Shown in pieces: positions 36,311 to 45,418 of a stretch of 64,000 nucleotides of DNA (position 1 is the first letter of the stretch; each line of letters begins with the position of its first letter). Both the position numbers and the translations under genes were made by a program. The DNA is from Microbacteriaceae bacterium PS02344 (GTDB lineage Bacteria > Actinomycetota > Actinomycetes > Actinomycetales > Microbacteriaceae): contig JASCNZ010000003.1 of assembly GCA_029959905.1 (NCBI GenBank), positions 1-64,000 on the forward strand, read 5' to 3'. The notes under the pieces were generated by a model. The model was not told the DNA's origin, searched no databases, and saw nothing but the letters and a program-made list of their open reading frames with translations.

Positions 36311-37051
36311 TCATTGCAGTTTCGGTGCGGGTGAGGCCGTGCCAGCCTCGCGCAGGAAGCGGAGGAGCCGACGCCCACGGCGGCGGGTCTGCGGAGCGAA
36401 CTGCTTGCGATCACCGACGCTCTCGCTCAGGTCGAATGCCGCGAGCATCACGTCGCGTTGCAAGTCCTCGATCGCCGACCGGACGATCTGCATGTCTCGC
36501 GGTTCAAGGTCCAGGGCTGCAAGGAGGGGCTCGTCTCGTTTACCGCCTCGAATGCCCTGCGAAGCCGCGTCGCCCATACCGTTAGCCTTGAGCCATCCTT
36601 CGGGGTCGCAGTAGAACGACAGGATCCAGATGTGAAGGTCGCTGTAGCGCTCAGTGAGCTCGAGAACGGTTTCGATCTCTGAATCGCCGAGCGAGCCCGC
36701 GAAGACAGCGGAGGCTGCGGCTCGGGCTAGGCGTGACCGTTTCCCGTTACTTGTTGTCTCTGCCGCCGCGCGACTACACCGCTCAAACGCCGCTACAAAT
36801 CTGTCGGAGTCGAGGAGATCTTCAATCCGAGGACGACTTTCGCTCTCCTCCCACAAGTCTCTGATCGCACCCATGACGGCGAGTTGAAACTCTCGTTCGC
36901 GAGCGGCCTTGCGTCGCGCCATCTTGAAGTCCAGGGCGCGGGCGGCGGTGGGACCCACCCCGGGCACGAGCTCGAGCAGAGACGCACCAATGTGAGCCGA
37001 GAGATCGCTCGCTTCATCGGCAGCCGGAAGGGCTAGGTCTCTCTCCGTCAT
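36311..37051 (-). CDS. Unknown 246-residue protein
   Basis: A soluble, mostly helical protein with no recognised domain. Notable stretches are LLELVPGVGPTAARALDFKMARRKAARERE near the start (a helix-hairpin-like GVGP followed by a basic helix), a central LLDSDRFVAAFERC and a basic C-terminus (RRRGRRLLRFLRE). It sits 109 bases after the AlbA_2 gene on the same strand and lies in the same repeat-bounded block. The two may work together. Confidence 0.6.
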   Translation of the reverse strand: MTERDLALPAADEASDLSAHIGASLLELVPGVGPTAARALDFKMARRKAAREREFQLAVMGAIRDLWEESESRPRIEDLLDSDRFVAAFERCSRAAAETTSNGKRSRLARAAASAVFAGSLGDSEIETVLELTERYSDLHIWILSFYCDPEGWLKANGMGDAASQGIRGGKRDEPLLAALDLEPRDMQIVRSAIEDLQRDVMLAAFDLSESVGDRKQFAPQTRRRGRRLLRFLREAGTASPAPKLQ

Positions 37052-37160
37052 CCTCCGAGCATCCCACGCATTCGACAGAGACGCCTTTTGCTGAGAAGAA
37101 GCCTGCCGGTGTGACGGCGGACTCCCTGGCTCACATAGGAGGCACGCTTGGCTGATCCCG

Positions 37161-38420
37161 CTAGGCTGCGCCGCGAAGGAACCGTTTCCCGGCCACGATG
37201 TAGGCGTGGATCTGTTGCGCCGAGGTGTTGATGGAGCCTTCGCCCCTCCGTCGCACGATACTGAAGAACGCGCCCTCCACCTTTCCCTCTACGATGGCGC
37301 CGTGCACCAGGTACGGCTGCATCTCCGGCGCCTGCCTAGGCACGTAGATGGCCAGCACGCTATCCATCGGCGACGTGGGGAACTTCTCGATCAGCAGACC
37401 ATCGACCGGAGGCACGATCCGAGCATCTAGAAGCTCTTGTATCTGGGCGACGTTGAGAGTCGAGTCCGTGATCGGGGTCAGGCTCGCGATCTCGTTGCTC
37501 CCGCCACTGCTCTCGCCGTACCCAACCACCAAAACGGCGTCGACGTTTCCGTTCGCGAAGCGAGCCACGTCCTGAGCGAGTTCAACCTTTGCCTGCTTTC
37601 CGGTGTTGCCGGGCGCCCAGATCGGGTGCATCTGCGTCTTGACTTCGAGGTAGTCACTCTCGACTTCCCCGATGAGTACATTGAAGTGCCCGCCGCGCAG
37701 GAGGTTGAGCACTCCGGCCGCGTCAAGCGGACCAGCCTTCGTCGCCGCCATGAAGTCAGCGATCGCCGCCGCGCCATCCATGAGGGTCGCCATAGTGTTC
37801 GCGCTCTCGGTAGTGACGAAAATCCTCACATCATGCGCTGACAGCGCCAAGCGCTCGGCCGTTTCTTGGCGAAACTGCTTTGAGAGTTCATCTTCGCCGT
37901 CCCATTCAGCCAACAGCTCCTCCGGCGTTCCACCTCCAGGGAGAGCGAAGACGACGTCTCGGATTCGACATTCATATGCTGCGGCGATGCGATTGAGCGA
38001 AACTGCGATCTCTCGCGGTGTCTGTGCCGGTTGCGAAGCGAAGCGTTGCGTCACGACGGCCGCAATGCCTCCGTCCCAAATGTCTACGTCGTAACGCGCC
38101 TCGACGTCCCAGACGTACTCGTCGATGGGCGGAGGGGTGCGGTCGACGATTAGGGCCGTGCCGAGGTAGTTGCCTGTGATGGCGCGTTCAAGGCTGCCGA
38201 CGTTGACTTGACGAAGCTGGGATTCTGCTGCGACAAATGGCCCGTGCTTGATGCGGTCGATGGTCCACGTGCCCTTGTTGATCCCGAGGTCGCGCGATCG
38301 GTCCAGGACCTCGGCAGTCACCTCGTGAGGGAGTAGCCGTACCTCGTTGCCTTCCTCGTCGTAGGTAATGATGTAGACGTCGAACCCCTCGGGTTGTGGG
38401 GAAGTCTCGGCTTCGGTCAT
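37161..38420 (-). CDS. AlbA_2 / Schlafen-type putative DNA-binding protein
   Basis: A 419-residue protein. The C-terminal half contains an AlbA_2-like core: the acidic ESDYLEVKTQ (near 265), then KVELAQDVARFANGNVDAVLVVGYGESSGG (near 285-315), which resembles divergent AAA-4/Schlafen domains. The N-terminal 230 residues are not recognised. The ATG at 38420 was chosen over an upstream one in poor context. AlbA_2 proteins occur in transcription control and in phage defence or nuclease systems. Confidence 0.65.
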   Translation of the reverse strand: MTEAETSPQPEGFDVYIITYDEEGNEVRLLPHEVTAEVLDRSRDLGINKGTWTIDRIKHGPFVAAESQLRQVNVGSLERAITGNYLGTALIVDRTPPPIDEYVWDVEARYDVDIWDGGIAAVVTQRFASQPAQTPREIAVSLNRIAAAYECRIRDVVFALPGGGTPEELLAEWDGEDELSKQFRQETAERLALSAHDVRIFVTTESANTMATLMDGAAAIADFMAATKAGPLDAAGVLNLLRGGHFNVLIGEVESDYLEVKTQMHPIWAPGNTGKQAKVELAQDVARFANGNVDAVLVVGYGESSGGSNEIASLTPITDSTLNVAQIQELLDARIVPPVDGLLIEKFPTSPMDSVLAIYVPRQAPEMQPYLVHGAIVEGKVEGAFFSIVRRRGEGSINTSAQQIHAYIVAGKRFLRGAA

Positions 38421-38672
38421 GGGACTAAGTAAAGCGCAGGGCGCGCGTCGCGCTGCAAGGTCACATCCCGCGTTTTGGCGCACGCCGTCGCCGCGTCGAG
38501 CACTGGCCTGACGGCGCCATGAAGTCTGACATGTGGGATGCCCGGCTCACGCCGGAGGAGCCAGGACGACCAGCTGAAGGGTCGCCCGTGGCGATCACTG
38601 AAGGAGATCAAGCGCGCGCTGAAGGCGGGCGAGATCATCTGACTCCCGGCACAACCGGCGCCTAGGTTCGAC
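38421..38672. other. Gap with a small gene remnant
   Basis: No whole gene. A short coding-like tail near 38575-38642 on the plus strand (GRPWRSLKEIKRALKAGEII, then stop) has no start and may be a relic. Confidence 0.35.
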
Positions 38673-39050
38673 TCAGTTGCAGCTCAGCTTCGACAGTTCT
38701 GTGTCTGCCGCGTCAGCCTCCGAGATCAGCATCTCGAACCTGCCATAGTCGCCCGCAACGAGAGCCGGAAGCGTGGCGTTTGCCATGCCGATGACTACGC
38801 CGTCGCCGTCAAGAACACGAGCCTCGATGTACGCACCGCCAGGACAATCCTTGATCGCGAATGCCTCCACAACGCGGCATCCGACGCTCGCGATGGAGCA
38901 CGCTGTGCCCGCAGGGGCCTCACGAATCGCGAGCTCGTTCTCGACGTTCGAGTAGCCCTCGGGCGCATCGAGCACCGATGGCTCTGCGATCCCGGCGCAT
39001 CCGGTGAAGAGGAGGCCCGCAAGGAGGGCGACAGCTGCGAGAGGTTTCAT
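38673..39050 (-). CDS. Small secreted lipoprotein
   Basis: A 125-residue protein with a signal peptide and lipobox LLFTGC (Cys near 18). The mature part has five further Cys (ACSIASVGC, KDCPGG, SCN), which could form disulfides. It shows strands but no family I know. The ATG at 39050 or a GTG two codons earlier may start it. It lies inside the S1-S2 block. Confidence 0.6.
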   Translation of the reverse strand: MKPLAAVALLAGLLFTGCAGIAEPSVLDAPEGYSNVENELAIREAPAGTACSIASVGCRVVEAFAIKDCPGGAYIEARVLDGDGVVIGMANATLPALVAGDYGRFEMLISEADAADTELSKLSCN

Positions 39051-39150
39051 ATTCACCGTCGAAGCGTATCGGTCAGCCTCCGCACGGGCTCGCTACTTTG
39101 CAGACGCTCGAACCCTCGCGATCCCGCTCGAGCACTGATCAGACGCCAGA

Positions 39151-39228
39151 TACCTACTCAGAGCCCCATCTCGCGTCAACGTCTGGCCCATTGGTCACGA
39201 TAAGACCAGCTGTCCGGACTATCGGCGC
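39151..39228. repeat. Direct repeat S2
   Basis: Second copy of the S repeat. The core ACGATAAGACCAG (39197-39209) is 3,040 bases from that of S1 in the same orientation. The right arm of the dyad has decayed here (TGTCCG in place of TTATCG). Confidence 0.65.
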
Positions 39229-39384
39229 GTAGATCCGGCGCGCCAGGACTGCTTCTCGGCGACCGCCGGAACGCGAAGGTTGAGTCTTCCCAAGCATCTT
39301 CGGTTCCGCCTCGGGCTCGCTCTGCGTGCGCCCCGCAGCGAGCATAGACAACAGGCCCGCGGAAGGATCGCGCTCATCAACGTG

Positions 39385-39658
39385 TCCCATGCATCACGCA
39401 TCGCTCAGTACTGAACGACGTTCTCGGTCCAACGCTCGTGTCCACACTGGTCGGCTCCAAAGACATACGAGCCGCGATCCGGTTGTACCTGCTCGGCGAC
39501 GCGATTGAGATGCCGTTTCTGACGGCTTCGACGACATATGCCGATGGGATGAGTGGGAGGTGCCGATTCGGCAGAGCCACCCCCTGCTTCCGGCCGTTCT
39601 AGCCGAGCGTCACCCCTTCACCTGGTTCGACGCCAAAGAAGCGACGGGCCCGGGCTAA
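39385..39658 (+). pseudogene. Frameshifted remnant of an antitoxin-like gene
   Basis: One frame encodes SVLNDVLGPTLVSTLVGSKD and IRAAIRLYLLGDA. A shifted frame continues FDDICRWDEWEVPIRQSHP and ends in HPFTWFDAKEATGPG. Together they look like one Xre/ParS-like protein broken by a frameshift near 39510, with the start lost toward S2. Confidence 0.45.
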
Positions 39659-39802
39659 CTCCAGCGGCTCTGTGGTCTGCTCGTCGACGACTAAACCCAC
39701 CTGCCGCCTCTCTGATTTCAACAGGTCGCGCGACCGAGTGGGCGGGGCGGTGAAGTGTCCTCAGGAGGCGCCGGCCGGCTCCTCGGGCTCGTCTGGCTCC
39801 TC

Positions 39803-40636
39803 CTAGGCGTCCGGGGTCTCCGAGTGCACGTGTTCCCACAGTGCCAGGAGCTCTCGGTCCTCGGCCTCGTGCCCGGGTTTGCCGACGGTCGCGAAGGGAT
39901 CTTCCGGCAGCTCGAACGCGTACGCCGCGTTGTTGAAAGCCTCGCCCTTTCCCCCCTGGCGCATGGACGCGAGCATCCGATCAGCCATTGCCTGATCCAC
40001 GTTGCGCAAGACCCGGCGCATGCTCTGGATCTCCTCCTCGCTCGCCGGCGCGACGTCCTGCTCGGTCACCAGCCGGCGCTTGCCCTCGATGTGCTCGCCG
40101 AGGCGCAGTTGCCATCCGATCTGGTGGACGTGCCCGATCACCTCGCGCACGGCGTCGACGTGAGCGACCCCCTCCGGTGTGACCGGATCACCCTCGGGCG
40201 AGACATCGACGTAGAAGCCGCGCTGCTTCAACTGGTTGTGGTCCCGCCGCCACGCCTCGATCGCGCCGAGGACACGAGAGTTCTCCTCCGGGTCGGACGG
40301 CTCCACACCGAACCAGTACTGCTCATCCACGAGGAATCTGTGCACGACCTCGAGCTTGAGTCCATGATCTCCCCAGACCTTCTTGAGCCGATCGTCAACG
40401 AACGGTGCACCCTCTGGGGCGTATGCCATGTGGACACGTCGCTCATGCAGAGCGATCGCCTTGCCTGACTCCTCCATCCCAAGGATCGCCAGCGACCTCG
40501 CCAGCGGCGCGTTGTCGCCGTCGAGCATCGCCACGGCCGCCTGGAGTAGGCGGTCGGCGTTGGAGAGCAGCGCGTCCTGCAGGGCGATGACCTGAGTGGG
40601 CTCAAGGTCGTCCGGGAGATGCTGTCGACGGGCCAT
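39803..40636 (-). CDS. AbiV-family abortive-infection-like protein
   Basis: A 277-residue helical protein. ALLSNADRLLQAAVAMLDGDNAPLARSLAILGMEESGKAIALHERR (about residues 20-65) matches the AbiV family pattern of a growing helix pair with EExGKA. The rest is helical and acidic at the end. AbiV proteins block phage replication in lactococci; here the role is inferred. The ATG at 40636 was chosen at the family start. It is divergent from the unknown gene at 40814. Confidence 0.75.
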   Translation of the reverse strand: MARRQHLPDDLEPTQVIALQDALLSNADRLLQAAVAMLDGDNAPLARSLAILGMEESGKAIALHERRVHMAYAPEGAPFVDDRLKKVWGDHGLKLEVVHRFLVDEQYWFGVEPSDPEENSRVLGAIEAWRRDHNQLKQRGFYVDVSPEGDPVTPEGVAHVDAVREVIGHVHQIGWQLRLGEHIEGKRRLVTEQDVAPASEEEIQSMRRVLRNVDQAMADRMLASMRQGGKGEAFNNAAYAFELPEDPFATVGKPGHEAEDRELLALWEHVHSETPDA

Positions 40637-40813
40637 AGACCCAGTCTCGCCCCTATCTCCGACAAGCGGCAGCCGAGGCCGGCTTACCGGTGGTCGCGCA
40701 ACCAGTTCCCGATGCTGAGCGCGTCCCTCGTCCCGGTGCTCGACCTGTCTGGCGACGCCCCCAGACCTGGCACTCCGCGGTAGCGGCAGGATGTTCCTGG
40801 CTAGCATCGAGAA

Positions 40814-41503
40814 ATGTCAGAAGGCCTGTTGAACGTCACGACGCACCCTCACGCCGGTGTCCTCGATCCAATATCACAGAAGGAAACCGACCGGGACCTA
40901 CGCACAATCCTGGCTTATATCCACGCCGAGAAGCACGCACTCGCGACAAACCCAGGACGGAGCCGGCCATCAATCGCCCGTTCGGTACTCACGACGATCT
41001 GGCAGCAGCCCCGGACCAAGTTCCACCGCGAGCAGATCTGCGGACGCAAGGGATTCGACTTCGGTTCTAAGCTGCTGCTTGTTCCATGGTCTATTGAGGC
41101 CCTCGACAGATTGAAATCGCAGAACAGCGTCAAAGGCTTGGTGCTCGAGCACGTCACGCCGATCGATGCCATATGGAAGCGGCTCGTTGAACTAGAAGGC
41201 GAGTCGGAGAATGAAGAGGACTGGGCCGGAGAAGCACAGCGATACCTTGCGGTGAATTTCACCGTAGCAGTGGTCACCAAAGAACAGGCAGATGCCATCG
41301 ATGCGGTCGGCCTCCGCAAAGAAGGGTTCGAGGGAAGACCGTTCTATCGCTACTACCGGGCGGCCGAACTCATACGCGAGAGATCGGCTGCAGGTGGACC
41401 TCATATAGCACTTGATGTCGCCAGATTCACGCACCCCGGGCTAGATGCGTCTCGGTACATCCAGGAACTCGTGGAGGAAGACGAGGAAGACCAGGAAGGC
41501 TGA
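40814..41503 (+). CDS. Unknown 229-residue protein at the right end of the element
   Basis: No family recognised. The N-terminal half has ILAYIHAEKHALATNPGRSR and TIWQQPRTKFHREQICG; the middle has LVLEHVTPIDAIWKRL, which faintly recalls an HNH-type strand-helix but lacks the full motif. The C-terminus is very acidic (LVEEDEEDQE). It is divergent from the AbiV-like gene (177 bases between starts), so the pair may be one defence unit. Confidence 0.55.
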   Translation: MSEGLLNVTTHPHAGVLDPISQKETDRDLRTILAYIHAEKHALATNPGRSRPSIARSVLTTIWQQPRTKFHREQICGRKGFDFGSKLLLVPWSIEALDRLKSQNSVKGLVLEHVTPIDAIWKRLVELEGESENEEDWAGEAQRYLAVNFTVAVVTKEQADAIDAVGLRKEGFEGRPFYRYYRAAELIRERSAAGGPHIALDVARFTHPGLDASRYIQELVEEDEEDQEG

Positions 41504-41668
41504 GCAGCGACGCCTGTGGGATAGGACGCCATACGCGTCGGGTTCGCAGCCACCAGCCAGCCCGGGGCATCTACGCCGGTCAGGAACTTTCCAACCTGCT
41601 CTGCTCCGACCGGCGCGTCCAGAAGTTCCACATTCCAAGTATGTCCGAGTTCGTCTACGGCGGCGGCT
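41504..41668. other. Right end of the element, non-coding
   Basis: About 165 bases between the last cargo gene and attR with no supported gene. They should contain the element-side half of the attachment site. Confidence 0.5.
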
Positions 41669-41674
41669 GTCGCC
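41659..41674 (+). other. Right attachment junction (attR)
   Basis: GGCGGCGGCTGTCGCC matches the left junction at GGCGGC and GTCGCC. Immediately after it the pilin frame resumes as VAFAGLLVVIMRSDEV. Confidence 0.75.
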
Positions 41675-41764
41675 TTCGCCGGGCTTCTCGTCGTCATCAT
41701 GCGGTCCGACGAGGTGCGCGGCATCCTCACCGATCTCGTGCGTCGCGCACTCACCGTCTCGTGA
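41669..41764 (+). pseudogene. DUF4244 pilin-like gene, 3' part
   Basis: It encodes VAFAGLLVVIMRSDEVRGIL and TDLVRRALTVS, then TGA: the hydrophobic and amphipathic C-terminal half of DUF4244 proteins. Joined to the left part it gives a normal short pilin with TTMAAVAFAGLL at the seam. The stop overlaps the GTG of the next tad gene, exactly as expected of an intact operon. Confidence 0.9.
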
Positions 41765-42114
41765 TCGGCACCCGAGGGCGAGGGCCGGCCGACGACCGGG
41801 GATCCGCCGCGGCCGAGCTGGCGCTCGCGCTCCCGGCCGTGGTTCTCGTCCTCGCCCTCGGGGTGGGGGCGATGGGGGCGGCCGTGCGGCAGGTCGCCCT
41901 GCAGGACGCCACCGCCGACGCCGCCCGGTTGCTCGGTCGGGGTGAGCCGCCGTCCGAGGCGGGAGCTGCGCTGGCGCGCGCCGTGCCGGACTCATCCTGG
42001 TCTTCGTCGCCGTCGGGCGAGCTCGTGTGCGTCAGCGCCCGGAGCGACTTCGTGGTCGGCGGGCTGCGGATGCCGCTGACCGCGTCGAGCTGCGCGCTCG
42101 CCGGAGGGCTCTGA
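41761..42114 (+). CDS. TadE-like pilus/secretion protein
   Basis: A 117-residue protein. A short basic start leads to DRGSAAAELALALPAVVLVLALGVGAMGAAVRQ, the TadE-type N-terminal membrane segment with its Glu. The rest is a small exported domain with two Cys. The GTG start overlaps the pilin stop. With the element in place this gene is cut off from the tadA promoter and may rely on transcription from the element end. Confidence 0.82.
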   Translation: MIGTRGRGPADDRGSAAAELALALPAVVLVLALGVGAMGAAVRQVALQDATADAARLLGRGEPPSEAGAALARAVPDSSWSSSPSGELVCVSARSDFVVGGLRMPLTASSCALAGGL

Positions 42115-42154
42115 TGGCGGCGGGGCGATCGGCGTCTCCGAGGAGCGAGCGCTG

Positions 42155-42484
42155 ATGGCCGGCACAGCGCTCGCCGCGGGGGTGCTCGTCGTCGCGTCGT
42201 CGCTCGCGCTGGGGCTCGCCGCGGTGGGCGGGGCGGCGGTGACCGCCCAGCGCGCTGCCGGTGCGGCGGACGCCGCAGCCCTCGCTGCGGCCGACGCGGC
42301 GAGCGGTGCGGTGCCCGCCACCGACGAGCCGTGCGCGGTGGCCGCACGGGTGACGAGCGCCGTCGGCGCGAGCCTGGTGCACTGCCGCGTCGAGGGGTTC
42401 GTGGCGACCGTGGAGGTCCAGGCGGCGTACTCTGGACTCGCAGCCGTCTCCCGAGCCCGTGCCGGGCCACCCGAAGGCGAATGA
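42155..42484 (+). CDS. TadE-like (Rv3654c-type) pilus/secretion protein
   Basis: A 109-residue, Ala-rich protein with an N-terminal membrane helix (ALAAGVLVVASSLALGLAAVGG), then QRAAGAADAAALAAADAASG, the usual signature of helicase/secretion-neighbourhood TadE-like proteins. Two Cys may pair outside the membrane. GAGGAGCGAG precedes the ATG. It ends the tad cluster just before topA. Confidence 0.8.
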   Translation: MAGTALAAGVLVVASSLALGLAAVGGAAVTAQRAAGAADAAALAAADAASGAVPATDEPCAVAARVTSAVGASLVHCRVEGFVATVEVQAAYSGLAAVSRARAGPPEGE

Positions 42485-42562
42485 CGGCGAACCGACCTCC
42501 CCGCTGCCGATCAGGTGCAGATAAGGGGTGTGTATGGTGTGCTTCGAAGAAAGGACGCACCC

Positions 42563-45418
42563 TTGGCTGAAGGCAAGAAGCTCGTCATCGTCGAGTCCCC
42601 GACGAAGATGCGGTCGATCCAGGGCTACCTCGGCGACGGCTACGAGGTGCTGAGCTCGGTGGGTCACATCCGCGACCTCGCCGACAAGAAGGACATCCCG
42701 GCGGCCGACAAGCAGGCCTACGGAAAGTACTCGATCGACATCGAGAACGGTTTCGACCCGTACTACGTCGTCTCCGACCGCAAGACGAAGACGGTGGCCG
42801 AACTCAAGCGCGCCCTGAAGAACGCCGACGAGCTCCTGCTCGCCACTGATGAGGACCGCGAGGGCGAGGCCATCGCCTGGCACCTCCTCGAGACCCTCAA
42901 GCCCAAGGTCCCTGTGAAGCGCATGGTGTTCCACGAGATCACCAAAGACGCCATCCAGGCCGCGGTCGGAAACACCCGCGAGCTCGACCACGCCCTCGTC
43001 GACGCCCAGGAGACGCGCCGCATCCTCGACCGCCTGTACGGCTGGGACGTGTCGCCCGTGCTCTGGTACAAGGTCAAGACGGGCATCTCCGCCGGCCGCG
43101 TGCAGTCCGCCGCCACCCGTCTGATCGTCGACCGCGAGCGTGAGCGCATGGCCTTCGTGTCGGCCGAGTACTGGGATGTCGACGCGTCGGCCGCCGCGAG
43201 CGGCACCGGGTTCCGCATCCGTCTGGTGCGCGTCGACGGCGGCCAGCTCGCCCGCGGTTCCGACTTCGACGACCGGGGAGCGCTCAAGCGCGCGGTCATC
43301 ACCCTCGATGAGAAGGCCGCGACGGCGCTCGCCCAGGCGGTCGAATCCGCCGGCACGGGAACCGTCACGAAGGTCGAGGCGAAGCCCGGCACCCGCAGCC
43401 CCTACGCGCCCTTCACCACCTCCACGATGCAGCAGGAGGCGGGGCGCAAGCTCTCGATGAGCGCGAAGCAGGCGATGAGCGTCGCCCAGCGTCTCTACGA
43501 GAAGGGGTACATCACTTATATGCGTACCGACTCGACGTCGCTCAGCACCCAGGCGGTGCAGGCGGCGCGGAGTCAGGCCGTCTCGCTCTACGGTGACAAC
43601 GCGGTGCCGCTCAAGCCGCGCGTCTACAAGTCGAAGAGCAAGAACGCGCAGGAGGCTCACGAGGCCATCCGCCCGTCGGGCGACACCTTCCGCACGCCGG
43701 CGTCGCTCTCCTCCGAGCTCGACCGCGAGGAGCAGCGCCTCTACGACCTCATCTGGAAGCGCACGGTCGCGAGCCAGATGGCCGACGCGAAGTACGAGAC
43801 CACGACCGTGACCATCTCGGTCGACGCCGCGGGACAGACGGCGGAGTTCACGGCGTCCGGAACCGTCTACACCTTCAAGGGCTTCCTCGAGGCCTACGAG
43901 GAGGGCCGCGACGAGAAGCGCGGCGATGCGGATGCCGCCGAGAACCAGTCCCTCCCCGCCGTCGCCGTCGGCGACGCCCTGGCCGTCTCCGAGGCCGAGG
44001 CGAAGGGGCACCGCACGACGCCGAAGCCCCGTTACACCGAGGCCTCGCTCGTCAAGGTCCTCGAGGAGAAGGGCATCGGCCGCCCCTCCACCTTTGCCAC
44101 CATCCCCGAGACGATCCTCGACCGCGGCTACGCGGTCAAGCGGGGTCAGGCCCTCGTCCCGACGTGGCTCGCGTTCAGCGTCGTCCGTCTGCTCGAAGAG
44201 CACTTCGCCGAGCTCGTGGACTACGACTTCACCGCGGCGCTCGAGGACGACCTCGACACCATCGCCCGCGGCGAGCAGGACAGGGTCGAGTGGCTCAAGG
44301 GCTTCTACTTCGGCTCGGACGCGCACGTTGGGCTGCGCAAGGTCGTCGACAACCTCGGAGAGATCGACGCGCGCGCGCTCAACTCCACCCGCATCACCGA
44401 CACCGCGACCCTCCGGTTCGGCAAGTACGGCCCGTACCTCGAGGTCGCCGACCCCGAGAACCCCGACGCCAAGCCCCGCATCGTGAACGTGCCGGAGGAC
44501 CTGGCGCCCGATGAGCTCACGGCCGAGAAGGCGCAGGAACTCATCGACGCCCCGGTCGCCGGCGACCGCGTGCTCGGCACGAACCCCGACAACGGCAAGA
44601 TCGTCGTCGTGAAGGACGGGCGCTTCGGCCCGTACGTGCAGGAGGCCGACCCGGTCTCCGACGACGCCTCCGTCGACGAGACCACGGGCGAGGTCGTCGA
44701 GGCGCCGAAGAAGCGCGGCGCGAAGAAGGAGACCGCTCCGAAGCCGCGCACCGCCTCGCTGTTCCGCTCGATGTCGGTCGACACGATCGAACTCGACACG
44801 GCCCTGCAGCTGCTGAGCCTGCCGCGTGTCGTCGGCACGGATCCCGAGTCGGGCGACGAGATCACCGCGCAGAACGGCCGCTTCGGCCCCTACCTGAAGA
44901 AGGGCACCGATTCGCGTTCGCTGGAGAGCGAGTCGCAGATCTTCGACGTGACGCTCGAGCAGGCACTCGAGATCTACGCGCAGCCGAAGTACGGCGCCCG
45001 CCGTGCGTCGAGCGCGCTCGCCGAGTTCGACGCCGACCCGGTCAGCGGCAAGCCGATCCGCATCCGCGACGGACGCTTCGGCGCATACGTGACCGACGGC
45101 GAGACGAACGTGACGATCCCGCGCGGTCAGAAGCCCGAGGACATCACGTTCGAGATCGCGGTACAGATGCTCGCCGACAAGCGTGCGAAGGGTCCGGCGC
45201 CCAAGCGCGGCTCCCGCACGGCGGCGAAGAAGGCGCCCGTGAAGAAGACCCCCGCCAAGACCGCGGCGAAGAAGGCCACCGCGAAGAAGGCGCCCGCGAA
45301 GAAGACGGCGGCGAAGGCCCCGGCGGACGCCGAGAAGGCAGCGGCCCGTTCTGCGGCGGCGAAGAAGGCGGCGGCCACGCGCGCCGCGAACGCGGCGGCG
45401 AAGAAGGCCGGTTCGTGA
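42563..45418 (+). CDS. topA: DNA topoisomerase I
   Basis: A 951-residue type IA topoisomerase that relaxes negative supercoils. The Toprim domain starts KKLVIVESPTKMRSIQGYL and includes DEDREGEAIAWHL. The active Tyr is in GYITYMRTDSTSLS (near 320). C-terminal repeat domains carry GRFGPYV/YLK motifs, and a Lys/Ala-rich tail covers the last 70 residues, as in actinobacteria. TTG is used as start, with AAAGGA seven bases in front. The stop overlaps the tmk GTG. Confidence 0.97.
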   Translation: MAEGKKLVIVESPTKMRSIQGYLGDGYEVLSSVGHIRDLADKKDIPAADKQAYGKYSIDIENGFDPYYVVSDRKTKTVAELKRALKNADELLLATDEDREGEAIAWHLLETLKPKVPVKRMVFHEITKDAIQAAVGNTRELDHALVDAQETRRILDRLYGWDVSPVLWYKVKTGISAGRVQSAATRLIVDRERERMAFVSAEYWDVDASAAASGTGFRIRLVRVDGGQLARGSDFDDRGALKRAVITLDEKAATALAQAVESAGTGTVTKVEAKPGTRSPYAPFTTSTMQQEAGRKLSMSAKQAMSVAQRLYEKGYITYMRTDSTSLSTQAVQAARSQAVSLYGDNAVPLKPRVYKSKSKNAQEAHEAIRPSGDTFRTPASLSSELDREEQRLYDLIWKRTVASQMADAKYETTTVTISVDAAGQTAEFTASGTVYTFKGFLEAYEEGRDEKRGDADAAENQSLPAVAVGDALAVSEAEAKGHRTTPKPRYTEASLVKVLEEKGIGRPSTFATIPETILDRGYAVKRGQALVPTWLAFSVVRLLEEHFAELVDYDFTAALEDDLDTIARGEQDRVEWLKGFYFGSDAHVGLRKVVDNLGEIDARALNSTRITDTATLRFGKYGPYLEVADPENPDAKPRIVNVPEDLAPDELTAEKAQELIDAPVAGDRVLGTNPDNGKIVVVKDGRFGPYVQEADPVSDDASVDETTGEVVEAPKKRGAKKETAPKPRTASLFRSMSVDTIELDTALQLLSLPRVVGTDPESGDEITAQNGRFGPYLKKGTDSRSLESESQIFDVTLEQALEIYAQPKYGARRASSALAEFDADPVSGKPIRIRDGRFGAYVTDGETNVTIPRGQKPEDITFEIAVQMLADKRAKGPAPKRGSRTAAKKAPVKKTPAKTAAKKATAKKAPAKKTAAKAPADAEKAAARSAAAKKAAATRAANAAAKKAGS

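Larger units (their letters stand above)
9036..41668. mobile_element. 32.6-kb integrated pipolin-like element
   Basis: The element is bounded by two halves of one DUF4244 gene. The large serine integrase is the first gene inside the left end. It encodes a family B DNA polymerase, a MobV-type relaxase, nucleases, metal-resistance operons and candidate defence genes. No conjugative type IV secretion genes, capsid genes or rolling-circle Rep gene are visible. It looks like an integrative, self-replicating and mobilizable element. Excision would restore the pilin frame. Confidence 0.85.

Noticed and set aside
9036..41668. CRISPR array
   Set aside because: The repeats seen are dyads at gene borders, not regular short repeats with uniform spacers, and no cas genes are present.
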